From Pyricularia pennisetigena (taxonomy: Eukaryota > Ascomycota > Sordariomycetes > Magnaporthales > Pyriculariaceae), in contig NC_043740.1 in NCBI RefSeq assembly GCF_004337985.1, positions 909,080 through 973,079 on the forward strand: 64,000 nucleotides of DNA, read 5' to 3'. The notes below the pieces were generated by a model that saw only the letters and a list, made by a program, of their open reading frames with translations, made no database searches and had not been told where the DNA came from. Below are positions 33,876 through 44,363 of the stretch, one piece after another; the first letter of the stretch is position 1, and every line of letters starts with the position of its first letter. Made by a program: the position numbers and the translations under genes.

Positions 33876-34937
33876 TTACTTCCCAGAAGAGCCGATATGC
33901 ACAGAACTGAGTTGCTGCCCATCCACAATCGAAGACGGCTCTGAACCAGCCGTCATGTCTGCGGGCTTCCCGGCACCTTCATCCGAGCGAGCTTGTGGAG
34001 GAGCACCTAGATCCGTGGCTTTCAAATTATCTGTCGTAGCTTGATCGGTGCCGACAACCTTGGCAGGTTCCAAAGGCTCCGTCTTCCCATCTTGCGCAAG
34101 CTCCTGCTCACGAATTGCTACCGAACCAGCCTCAGAAGCGTCTTGTTCCGAGCCCTCAAGAGTCTGGGCTCTCTTTCGCCACCTGAGCCACATCATTGCG
34201 CCGATGCAACACAAGAGGACAACAGTCGTCACAACCGCCATGATGGCCCTTCCCGGGTGCGCCGCAAGCCCGTGGTCTATGCGCTCAATCGACCACGGGT
34301 AGCACTCGGAGTCGACGATGATGAAAATGCCGAGACCCATGTAGAGGAAAGGCACCACTATGCTCGCGTACTTTTGCGCTATGCGGAGGATGTGCCTCTG
34401 CTTCATGATCAGGAACGCAGCGAGGCACCAGACCCCGAGCAGGATGTAGTACGTGACGACATACACCGCGATCTCTGAGCCCTTTGCTTGGGAAAACAGT
34501 GGAATGTAGGTGCTGATGTTGTCCGATCCGTTGATGACCGTGATGCTTGCCACCTTGAGGATGCTCTTGATCCCCACCAGGCTAAAAATCCCGACCGTGG
34601 CTCCAGCAGCGGACACGTCGGGAAGAGTAGGATCGTCGTCTTGGTCGTCTCCGCCCGGGAAAACAAACGCAGATAGCCACCATATCCCGAGCAGGATAGG
34701 CAGCAGACCGAGGAATCCAATGGGTTCGGTGGGGAGCAGAAAGGCGGCACCGAAGCCGATCATACTAACGATGACGATGGCGGTAAATCCGACATATTGA
34801 CCGATGGTGATCCTGAGCGGCGTGAGGGTTTTGCTGGTGGATGACTCTGCAAAGAAGGTGACCAGGACGAAAATGTCGTCTATGTTGGTGACGGCGAAGG
34901 TGGCGCATGCCGTCCCGACAGCTTTGCCAAAGTCCAT
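33876..34937 (-). CDS. CadD-like cadmium resistance/cation transporter family protein
   Basis: A single exon of 353 residues. The N-terminal ATFAVTNIDDIFVLVTFFA carries the acidic TNIDD motif of the CadD family, followed by six or seven membrane segments: GFTAIVIVSMIGFGAAFLLP, FLGLLPILLGIWWLSAFVF, AVYVVTYYILLGVWCLAAFLI, IVVPFLYMGLGIFIIV and IMAVVTTVVLLCCIGAMMWL among them. A second acidic/polar repeat, ITVINGSDNISTYIPLF, matches the first half. A cytosolic tail of ~110 residues is polar and acidic. Bacterial CadD confers cadmium tolerance; the fungal role is inferred. The stop codon overlaps a GTAAGT, so a last intron followed by a short exon (AARVCHSKPVNILLIVF after an AATAG acceptor near 33780) is possible. 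Confidence 0.82.
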   Translation of the reverse strand: MDFGKAVGTACATFAVTNIDDIFVLVTFFAESSTSKTLTPLRITIGQYVGFTAIVIVSMIGFGAAFLLPTEPIGFLGLLPILLGIWWLSAFVFPGGDDQDDDPTLPDVSAAGATVGIFSLVGIKSILKVASITVINGSDNISTYIPLFSQAKGSEIAVYVVTYYILLGVWCLAAFLIMKQRHILRIAQKYASIVVPFLYMGLGIFIIVDSECYPWSIERIDHGLAAHPGRAIMAVVTTVVLLCCIGAMMWLRWRKRAQTLEGSEQDASEAGSVAIREQELAQDGKTEPLEPAKVVGTDQATTDNLKATDLGAPPQARSDEGAGKPADMTAGSEPSSIVDGQQLSSVHIGSSGK

Positions 34938-36652
34938 ACCAGCGGGCTGAAGGCGTTGATTAGACGAAGGACGGGAAAAGGAATCATGCAGCTTGGTAAG
35001 GCTGATGGAACAGGGGTGACGTTGATGCTACAGTAATTCATGTACCTATTGTACTAGGTTTGGTAGCCATATAATTAATTATTTTTTTTTTTGTTTTGGT
35101 CCAGTGAATCCCAGATTTGCAGCGTCACGCAGGGTCTTGCGAGTCGGAATTGACTTTTTGACGAGCAGACAGCTGATGCTGGCTTTCCATGCTGGTAACT
35201 GGAAGCGAAAAAGCTGGGCATTACGTGGCGCAGTGGGGCGCTGAGAAAGAGTGCCTTGTTTCAGGGTGGGATCCCTGCAAGGGGACGCAAGGCCCGCCTC
35301 TCCACACCCATGCCGCTCAACCGCGCCGCTGTGAACAACACCAGCAGGAACTTGGATGAAAAAAAAAAAAAAAAAAAAAGAATAAGCTTCTGACAGATTG
35401 ATTAGGGTTGGATATAGCATAAAGCTCCTTAGGGTTTCTTTCATCTACAGCTTAGTCATTAACTCCCAAATAACTTTGTCCGCTCTTGTGCACGTCCTGC
35501 GGGCTCAAAGCTTGAAAGAGGAAAGAGGAACAGTTAACTGCAGTCTGCAGATATGGGACTTGATCTTCGGCAAGTCCAGACCGACGAGATACGACTAGTG
35601 CGTCTCAAAGGCACATGCCAAGTGCAGTTGGGGGCCAAAACAAGTCTGTCTCGCGCGCGATGATACCGTCTTGATAATCCCCAAAATACAGGGTTATATT
35701 GGTTCCAACTCCCGCTTAATACATCAGTCTGCGCCAGTATATCTACGTCAGCTCCGACCAAGCCAGATACACCGTACACCAGCTTGTTGTGCCCGGCCAA
35801 GTACGGTGCCAGGCTTAATTCTTCCCCCACAGATTAATGCAATCAATGAATAAAAGAGACTGCAGAAAACTTGCGCCCATGAATTACATTTGCGCGTCCC
35901 CCAAACTCTCAACATTTGTCATCATGGTTATTTCGGGGCATCATTTCGACAAACTTTGTGGTGGCTGCGCAAAGACTCACCTCTGAGCGGGGATGGAACA
36001 ACGAAAAAAACACCATCATGTGCTTCATCGTGTCAAAGCCAGAAATCAGCTCCTCGGTCGTACATTTCCATCAGATCTCACCTGCGGCTGATTTTTTTTG
36101 TCTGATGCTGTTGACCCTATTTCTTAAGCTTTCAATCGCCAAGCTCAGATTCGTCGCTTTGACACAAGGGATGGCGGGGTAGCCACTATTCTAACACATC
36201 CATGCGGCATATTTGAAGGAGGAACGCGGTGTTGATATCTCGCGAGAGACGGTAGAAGTCATCGGGTGATAGCCTGATAGGAAGTGATAACTAGCGGTAC
36301 ACCACTCCAGACTCGAAAGTATATTGATGATTATCCCCCGCAGATACTCGGGAGCTTTGTCATTATGAGGAAATATATCACGATTCTAGTCAAGGTCACT
36401 GTAATTGTAGTTTGGATGGGTGTCCCGCACTCTTTGACAATCTTTGCGCTTGATTTGTATGTACGCTGATTTGTCAAATCATCCTGACACGATAGAAGCC
36501 CGATATACAATCTCTCAAACCGAATATCAGCCCACCACGGTCGCGCGCAGCTCTCTCTGGTCTTCTCTCGTTAGAATATCTTGTTTCTATGCGTGATCCC
36601 TCTATACCCAGACTTCCAGAGTACATCCATCTACAGCTCCGCCGCATGGAGT
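34938..36652. other. Divergent intergenic region
   Basis: 1.7 kb between the CadD-like gene and the dioxygenase gene, with a 21-base poly(A) at 35359-35379. No coding or RNA feature recognised. Confidence 0.5.
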
Positions 36653-37799
36653 ATGAAGCCGGTCACTATGGCAAACGTTTCCAGGCTTGATTTCGCCCAG
36701 TTCAGCCTGGGCACAAAACAAGAGAAGGAAGAGTTTGGGCGGACGCTGACCAAGGCTCTCATAGAATGCGGCTTTGTCAAGCTGATCAACCACGGCATTG
36801 CTGATGAAGCCGTCGCCCACTTGCTAGACCAGGTAAAAGACACACATCACCCCGCGGGCATTTATGAGAACATTTCTGGTTTTGACTGAAGATTTTCAAA
36901 ACCAGTCACGCAGGCTCTTCTACCTCCCCACGCCTGTCTTGCAAAAGATTGCATGTGTTCCAGGCCCGAACCCACAACGCGGATGGTGTGGACAAGGCAC
37001 TGAGCTGGTGTCAAAAACACGCAAGGAGAATTACGCAGGCCACGACGATGTCAGCAAGCTGATGGACGCCCGGGTAAGTAAGTCCCTAGAACCCAAGTGC
37101 CAAAGTGCACGAAAGAATCTTATCGACCGTTTGTAGGAACACTTTGACGCCGGGCCGCTCGACGATTCGCAGTTCCCCAACCTCTGGCCCGACGAAGACG
37201 ACGTGCCGGGTTTCCAAGAGACGATAGCCAAGCACTACAGGGCCTGCCAGAAAGTAGCGCGCCAGCTCATGGCGGCCCTCGAGATTGGAATGGGCCTCTC
37301 GCCGGGGGTGCTGGTGGACCGCTGCCGGCAAGAAGCGAGCGAGATATCCCTGAACCGGTACCCGCAGATCGCGACCGAGACGCTGGCCGAGGGCCGCACG
37401 AAGCGCATCTGGCCGCACACCGACTACGGCGTCATCACGCTGCTCTTCCAGGGCGGCGTGGGCGGGCTGGAGCTCGAGGACCGGACCAGGCCCGGCGAGT
37501 TCCTGCCCGTGGCGCCGACGCCGCCGGGCCAAAAGGCCGAGATGGTCGTCAACGCCAGCGACACCTTTGAGCGCTGGACGAACGGCGTCGTCAGGGCCGG
37601 CCTGCACCGCGTCGCGCTGCCGTACGACGAGCGGAGGGCCGTGGTGCCGGAGAGGTACTCGTGTGCGTTTTTCCAAAAGGCGAGCAGGGAGACTTCGGCC
37701 GGGCCGCTGCCGCAGTTTGTGACTGAGGAAAACCCGGCGCGCTACGATGAGATTACGGCGTTGCAGTTTCAGCAGCGCAGGAACCGGCTGCACTACTGA
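36653..37799 (+). CDS. 2-oxoglutarate/Fe(II)-dependent dioxygenase (isopenicillin-N-synthase-like)
   Basis: Three exons, 36653-36832, 36906-37073 and 37137-37799, give 336 residues. The first junction reads LLDQ-SRRLFYLP; only the CAG acceptor at 36903-36905 keeps the frame. An N-terminal DIOX_N-type region (LDFAQFSLG...ALIECGFVKLINHGI) is followed by the double-stranded beta-helix core with the HxD of WPHTDYGVITLLF (His210, Asp212), the distal GLHRV (His273) and ERYSCAFF (Arg289-x-Ser291), which bind iron and 2-oxoglutarate. In this superfamily, members hydroxylate, desaturate or cyclise small molecules, and the substrate cannot be read from sequence. A second in-frame Met at 36668 may be the start. 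No targeting signal. Codon use in exon 3 is strongly GC-rich. Confidence 0.88.
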
Positions 37800-39611
37800 T
37801 TTTTATTATTTGTATTTTGTTGTGCAATTTGCGCGAGTGGTGAACTTTGCCGACCTCAACTGTTTACGAGTCCCGGGCTCATTATGAGTTGACAAATTAA
37901 TCCTCAAACATTGTTCCCGCTGCATCTGAGCGACATATACAGCTCTAAAGTCTCTTCTTTATCCAAGTCCGCGACTACAGGCCCCTTCCCAGACCAACCT
38001 TGATATATACTTGCGAAGTTGCGTCTATATGCCCGCGATTTACAAGAATATTGTTCAGTAGACTGTAAGTTGCGCCGTCAAGTCTCCAATTCTCAAAAGT
38101 TGGATTTGATATCGCTGCCAAGGTCGGGAAAGCTAATTTGTAACAGATATTCCTGTGTGGGGCACCTATAAGTTAGCAAAGACTGATTGACGACAGATCA
38201 AGACTGGCAAAGCACCAATCATGGTTTATTACGGGTAGAGCCAGAACATACCACTGACACTTGACCTGTCCAAAATAGCTCGCTGCCTGGATCAAAGTGA
38301 ACGGTAGGAGGCGCTACTGCTTAGGACCTGGGTTGAGTGGCGGGGGGAAAGATAACGGATGTCCTGGGCCTTGGAAACTTGGTGATCCGAATCCAACTTC
38401 CTAAGACTCGTTATGAGCTGTGGGGGGGTTCCCCCTCTCCCTGCAAACGGCCACCACCAAATTCAACCAAAGTACTGTACACATCTACCCTTGAATGAGT
38501 CTGAACGAGGCCCAACATGGGGGATACTTCAACTTGTCCTGTACTCACATGTGATGTATAAAGCCACACGGGAGCCCCTGGCTCGTCTTTTGACCCGCTT
38601 ATTCCCCCGCATAATGGGTATTGCTGGTCTAAAGCTACCCCTGCTTGGCAGACTGAATCCCCTTATCTCCAGGCTGTTCCACCAGCTCCTGAGCCTTTTG
38701 CACCTTCCAAGGTCTTCCAACTAGACCCAAAGTTTGATCATTATGACCCTGACTCCCCGAGATGTGCATTCTCTTGTGCTGTGCGCTTACTGAACAGCGT
38801 TGATATCTGTGTCTACGGAGCAGGCCTTTACTCGTGGTTCCAAAAGTACACACAAGCTTGTGTTGGAACGGATGACTGCCAGGACCGGATTTTCCAGATT
38901 TCCAATAACGTAGCAGCTCAATATGGGCTTTGTTCAGCCTTATTACCAAGGCGTCCGTTGAGATGAGTAGTCTCAACGGTGGCTTGTCCGCCCTGGGGTG
39001 AAGACAACACGTAAATGTTTGAGGGATGAGCACCGAGTGGCAATTATGCTGGAAAGAGTGAACAAGTAGTAGTTTCTGTGGTGAAATTTCGGCTGTCAGC
39101 ATCAACTTTCAACAAGGTGAGGAACTTGGGAATTTGATCAACACTTGGAGGTTGACTACACATGCAACTGCTACATACGAGCACCCAGGAATCATCTCTT
39201 ATAAAGTTTATCGGGCCCCAATTTAACGTTACAAGGTAACCCCTTCCATAAAATTGTATAAATATCAAATCCAAATTTTGGATAATACCCATCACATATC
39301 GGTGTCCCCAAGTAATTGCGCGTCAAATTGGAAGTGGCATAAGGACTGACTCTACCTTGTAGTTACGACGATGTGTTTGCATTGCTCTCATAAACAAATA
39401 AGCCTATATGTAACGTGTTATAGTCTATAAATACACTTGCTGAGAATCTATAAATTCCATCTCCTCTTCTTTCTCCCAAGGGCATGTTCTCTTGGCAACC
39501 CACACACATCTACTTGTAAAGTTATACATTCATAACCCACACATATACTTATACATTCATAACCCCACCCACTTAAACTTTGTGTCAGAGCTAAAGAGTA
39601 CATTATTTGCA
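37800..39611. other. Intergenic, no confident gene
   Basis: 1.8 kb with only short ORFs (for example 38635-39105 minus) lacking recognisable features. The last 200 bp form the promoter side of the secreted protein gene. Confidence 0.5.
39425..39434 (+). promoter_or_regulatory. TATA box candidate
   Basis: CTATAAATAC about 180 bp upstream of the small secreted protein start. A second, weaker TATAAATT lies near 39449. Confidence 0.35.
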
Positions 39612-40068
39612 ATGCAGCCCAAATTCGCTTGCGCTCTCGCCGTCTTGGTGCAAATGGCCCTTGCTGCCCCAATGAAGGCTTGCACTATGAGATCCGACAG
39701 CAACTCTCATAGTCTCCTCAAACGCTCCCGCATGGGTAAGCCCGAGATCAATCTTTATAATTGCAATTGCCCACACAAAAGCAAAGTCCCCATGAAACAA
39801 TACTAAATCACATTTCTACCTGATAGCTAGTAAGCTCAGAGGCAAGTTCGATTTGGGAGATGCGTGTGTAGCTGGAGGAACTGCCGTGTTGGGCACTGAG
39901 GCGTGTCTTGGTTACCAGATGTACAAGGGCGAACAGGAGTTCCAGCGCAAACAGCAAGCGGAGCAAGAGGGGCTTGAAGTGGCCGCGGGACGTGCACCAG
40001 AACCACAGAAGCCGAAACCCAAGAAGGAATCCTCGGGGACGTCTTATCCTGCATGGACGTCTGCATAA
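39612..40068 (+). CDS. Small secreted protein (effector candidate)
   Basis: Two exons, 39612-39735 and 39827-40068 (GTAAGC donor, TACTAAAT branch point, GATAG acceptor), give 121 residues. A signal peptide (MQPKFACALAVLVQMALA) is followed by a short prosegment ending SLLKRS, a typical Kex2 cleavage site. The mature part would be about 80 residues: a Gly/Ala segment with two cysteines (GDACVAGGTAVLGTEACLGYQ), a Gln/Glu/Lys-rich helical stretch, and a Pro/Lys-rich tail. There is a third, prosegment cysteine (MKACTM). No family recognised. The CVAGGTAVLGTEACLG spacing resembles small membrane-active or glycine-zipper peptides, which is only an impression. It stands alone, with 1.8-2.3 kb of empty sequence on each side, as many fungal effector genes do. 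Confidence 0.72.
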
Positions 40069-42346
40069 TTACCGGTTTTAAAGATTTAGTTACCAAGAGA
40101 TTAAAAAGCCAATCAAAGGGTTGCGTTGTATTTGAACAATTCACCTCTGCGCCGTGCTAGGTTGGCCAAAGTCGATAAAATAGCGATGAATGTGTTCAAC
40201 TAATGGTGTGGGTTATCTGGCGTTCTCCGGGGTAATAACTAGCAAGGCACACTGACCTGTTGGCTGGCCTTGCCGACTTTCAGTATTAGCTTTACATTGT
40301 CGTTCCCGAATAGTTATGGAATTATCAACAGGCGAATGCATTCACGCATCTCTGTAGCATGGACTTTCTAGGACCGTCGCGCAGGTTAAATCACCCGTCC
40401 GCTGGGATATTTGTGTTTTACACGAATCTGCAGATGAAAAACAACACGGTAACTTCCCTTGCCACAACCACACTGTCGATTATGAGCCGCAAGTCGTCAT
40501 CAACAAAAGTGCGACTCTTCCTTTTACTGATAGTGTTAATCAACGTTCTATTGACATGAAACTCCAAGTTCGTTAAGCTCGGCTATGATTTGTTGATTGC
40601 TGGTTGAGCCTACGGATTTCTTGATTCACACTATTGTTCTCTCTCTGGCTTTCTCCGGCGAGGCCCATGACCGCGAGACAAGCGGCAATAATGGGAACAG
40701 ATCTAAAAATCATTGTCAAGGATCCGTGGTTAAATCAATTAAACAGTGGAATATTCTGCTGAGAAGGCATGAGATAACAAATTAAATTACAGAATCTTTT
40801 TACGCACAAATCTAAGCCCATTTCTTTTTTTGGGAGGGAGAAGCTTAGTCGGGTGGTGCAAAAGGTATAGTGGATAGATAAGCTGCTATCACTCTAGTCT
40901 CCAATTTGAAATGGGTAAATCCGACTAGGCAACGCGCTGCAGGGCTCCAGTTAGTATTGCACTTTATTTTTAGCAGTATCAACAACTTCTGCAGCCTTGG
41001 GACTGACTTGCCATATGCAATACTGGCAGAACTAAGTATGTTAAGTGAGTATTTAAATGGACGTTCATATCGCACCTGAGTTGGGATTCCTGGTAAACGT
41101 GGGGCACCTGTAATATGGGGTGCATTACTTGCCATGGATCCACACAACCTCTTTATTTGTTGTTGGGAACAAATCGCAGTTAACTTCATTCTCCAGTTTC
41201 AAAAAAAAAGATAGTGGAAGATAACAATGACAAAAGTGAATCCTCTTACTCACCAATTTAAAAGGTTGAAACGCTTTACAAACACTGACACAACTTCGAT
41301 TTACCTGTCTCGGGGGTGGAATATGTATAATAAGAAGCCGCCGATGGTCGTAAACTAGTATGTGGAGAGTGCGTCTATTTGAGTTTACCAGTACTAATAC
41401 ATAAAGATCACAAATCATTAATGAGATTAATTTACCAAGTAGTGGGTACGAATCGTAAGCGGACGCTATAAATAAATAATTAAAGATAATGCATGGCAAA
41501 ACATACCGAATTCAAAGTGCTCAGAGCACGAGCCCCAGCGATAAGAAAGTTAAAACCTATAAATGTAACCGAGGATATAAAGTGATTTATTCACGTCGTG
41601 CACTCTCGCCCTTGCTTCCTCTCGATCTCAACAGCTTTCCCAGATGAGCAGTCTCCTAGTGTCGATGTAGGTAGTAACTGTCAGTAGAGTGAGGCTTGGA
41701 ACCAAACTTTCCACGAGTAAAATAAATATAATTCAAAGCTGCATAGTGCACAACAAATGCTTTAATCAGCATAGAGCAATCATCTGAAGCTGCACAGTTA
41801 GCTTTTCTGATATAACCTGAAATAAATGCGTCCCCGGAGGTATTATGAAAAGAGTGTGGCTATTTGACCGCAGCAAAACGCTACATTACCGCGAAAAAAA
41901 TCCACTTTAGCGTCTTTGAAACATATTCGGACCTCCACTTCCCTTGCAAAGAAAAAAGTTATTTAGCGGCCAAGTACCCTTTATTTCATTTACGTTGGCA
42001 ATTTGCGCATACCGCGTCATTGTTCACAAAGCTATATTTTTCGAATTTGTATAATGCTTTTTGCCTGCGGTTGAATTAGTTCTACCTCGATGATGGTGAG
42101 GCCGGCAATAGGGGTCGCCCTTGAGGTGGAATAGTGTGCTAGTCGAGGTTAACAAAGGCACGATCGACGCCGTGGAAGCGGATGGAGGACCAGGAGGCAT
42201 GTCACATGGAACGATACAACATGTGCGTTTTCAGCAAATTTCAATATTATGCATGAAACAAATCTCTATAATAACAACCGGAACACCACATAGCACCAAA
42301 AAAAGAAAAAAAAAAGAAAAGAGTCCATCAACCACCCTCTAAAAAC
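40069..42346. other. Intergenic, no confident gene
   Basis: 2.3 kb of AT-rich sequence. The longest minus ORFs (40845-41189, 41125-41499) have no signal peptide or domain and I do not support them. Confidence 0.5.
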
Positions 42347-43282
42347 CTAGGCCACCCTGCTCAAAGTTGCGACCTTGATCGCGTCGTGGATCTCGGCTTC
42401 GGCACCATCAGGCAGCGGCAGCAGCGGCGACCGCACGGTGGCGTGCTCCAGGATCCCGCGGGCGACGAGGGCGTGCTTGAGGGCGACGGTGCCCTCCATG
42501 TGCGAGCCGCGGTGGTACACGTTCTTGGTGAGGGGCAGCAGGCGGTCGTGGACCTCGCGGGCCTTGGCGTAGTCCCTCCTCTTGCCGGCGTCGATCATCT
42601 CGAGCAGCGGCTCCGGGGCGATGCAGCCGTAGCCGACGAGGAAGCCGTCGACGTCAAAGGCGGTGTGGAGCAGGTACTCGTCGTGACAGCTCAGGATCTG
42701 CAGGTCGGGCCTCTCGCGCCTGATGACGGGGATCTCGGTGTCCCAGCGGCGCATGTTGCGCACGCCGTTCTTCATGGCGAAGACGCCCGGCAGCGCGGCG
42801 ATGTCGAGCATCGTCTGCAGGCTGTACGTGGCCTTGGTCACGTCCGGGTACTGGAACAGGATCAGCGGCAGGCCGGACCGCTCGTAGACGACCTTGTACC
42901 GGTCCTGCGGCGCGCCGGCTTGGTATCCGAACCGGAGCCAGCCGTGCGACGGGTACAGCAGCCCGGCCGACGCCCCAGCCTCCACCGCCCTCTTGGCCTC
43001 GAGCGCCGCGACCTCGGTGCCCTCTCCTGTGATCCCGGCGATGATGGGGATCTTGTTGTCGACCGACTTGACGAATGCCCGAATCACCTCGCATTGCTCC
43101 TCGGGGGTGAGGAACGTGCCCTCGCCGGCGTGCCCGAGCACGACCAGGCCCTTGACGCCAGAGATGCTGCCTAGCCATGAGCCGAGACGCTGGATGGCGG
43201 GGTAGTCAACCGCGCCGTCTTTTGTGAAAGGCGTTACGGGTGCGGGGGTAAGGCCCCTGAGATCGATGTTGATGGGTGCCAT
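42347..43282 (-). CDS. DHDPS/N-acetylneuraminate-lyase family aldolase or dehydratase
   Basis: A single exon of 311 residues forming the family's (beta/alpha)8 barrel. Visible landmarks: TPAPVTPFTKDGAVD at the first strand, the substrate carboxylate-binding loop GHAGEG (residues 50-55, where DHDPS has GTTGE), IIAGITGEGT, the conserved tyrosine in FQYPD (Tyr145) and the Schiff-base lysine in AMKNG (Lys171). Such enzymes use a lysine imine with a 2-oxo acid for aldol cleavage, condensation or dehydration. Fungi do not make lysine by diaminopimelate, so a role in sugar-acid or hydroxy-oxo-acid breakdown is more likely than true DHDPS activity (inference). It is the first of four genes that look like a catabolic unit. 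A Zn-cluster-type palindrome lies about 250 bp upstream. Confidence 0.88.
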   Translation of the reverse strand: MAPINIDLRGLTPAPVTPFTKDGAVDYPAIQRLGSWLGSISGVKGLVVLGHAGEGTFLTPEEQCEVIRAFVKSVDNKIPIIAGITGEGTEVAALEAKRAVEAGASAGLLYPSHGWLRFGYQAGAPQDRYKVVYERSGLPLILFQYPDVTKATYSLQTMLDIAALPGVFAMKNGVRNMRRWDTEIPVIRRERPDLQILSCHDEYLLHTAFDVDGFLVGYGCIAPEPLLEMIDAGKRRDYAKAREVHDRLLPLTKNVYHRGSHMEGTVALKHALVARGILEHATVRSPLLPLPDGAEAEIHDAIKVATLSRVA

Positions 43283-44363
43283 TATGAGGAGGAGGGAGGG
43301 TGTGTCGGCAAAAATGAAATACTTGGGGGGGTTGGTGGTGGCGGCGGTTTGTTTGGTATTGAGTGATAAAGTGATGTTTATGTATGTTTCCTATTATGTT
43401 CAAGTTTTTGTCTGGTGTTGTGCTGTTTGAATACAAATTTTACTCTCGAGTCCAAGAGGCAAGCTGGAGTATATAAGTTCTCCTGTCTAGCCCTCAAACA
43501 TCCTCTGTCGCATGGAAGCGGAAGAGACGCCGCGGACCGTGAGTCCGGCTTCCTGGCTTCCGATCTCCGGAACGGAGGCCCCACTCTCTGGCTCGCGCTC
43601 CGAGGTGCGCCATTGCTGCCTTTCAAAGACCCGCAATCCCATCATGTGCGAGAGTTGGGAGTTGCCCATGACGTTTGTATCTGATTTGGTCCATTGCCTA
43701 GGCCGGCTGGTATCTTGGCAACGGCTATAAACTTCTCCGGGGGCTCAAATTTGTCTTGTTGCAAGGTAATTGCGGATTCTCGGATTTTCGGATTATGGTG
43801 GGTCTTGGCTTGGCCAGAAAAGGTGATCGATCATCGACGGTGGACTACTGTTTTCATGTGTCAGATGAACAGGTAGATTTGTATTTATCCGCGGGAACGT
43901 GTTGCCTGGCTGCACTTTCAGAAGGAAATTTTGGAAATGGTCTAGCAGTCATGTTGGTTTTTTTTATTTGTCAACATGTGATGTGGCTGATAACAAGGTT
44001 AGAATTTATTTATTTATTTTTTATTTTTTATTTTTTTTCCTCTCTTTTTTTACCCCTGTGCTCCACACATTTGAATAATTTGTCGCCGTTAATGGACACA
44101 AACATACAATCTGGGACACACGGACTCAGTGTACCAGCAACAGGCAGACTGCTTATTTTCTTTTGTCTCCTTTGTCTCGGTAACAAGGACAGAAATGCAA
44201 AGAGCTCGTTGATCATGCATACTTGTATAGATGAGCCACTTATCCACTTTTGAAACATCATGTCAAAGCACCGGTAGCAACAGAAAATAATACATGTATT
44301 GATCCCAACACAAACCCGAGACCCACGCTAAAGACACATTCGACCACGGCCCAAAACGGGCGT
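43283..44363. other. Intergenic; promoter of the lyase gene and 3' side of the permease
   Basis: 1.1 kb. The half near the lyase is GC-rich and contains CGG/CCG palindromes, listed separately. The half near the permease is T-rich, 3'-UTR-like. No gene. Confidence 0.5.
43533..43547. promoter_or_regulatory. CGG-N9-CCG palindrome, candidate Zn2Cys6 site
   Basis: The 15-mer has perfect 5-bp inverted arms CGGAC/GTCCG, about 250 bp upstream of the lyase ATG. Zn2Cys6 factors, often dimers, bind inverted CGG half-sites with a factor-specific spacer. A second, everted pair (CTCCG-GAA-CGGAG) sits 20 bp away at 43565-43577. The nearby Zn2Cys6 gene at 47.1 kb is the obvious candidate binder, which is an inference. 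Confidence 0.4.

Noticed and set aside
36581..36652. Upstream extension of the dioxygenase frame
   Set aside because: It has no ATG; the first in-frame Met is at 36653.
41125..41499. Overlapping minus ORFs 40845-41189 and 41125-41499
   Set aside because: No signal peptide, motif or family; AT-rich background makes such ORFs by chance.
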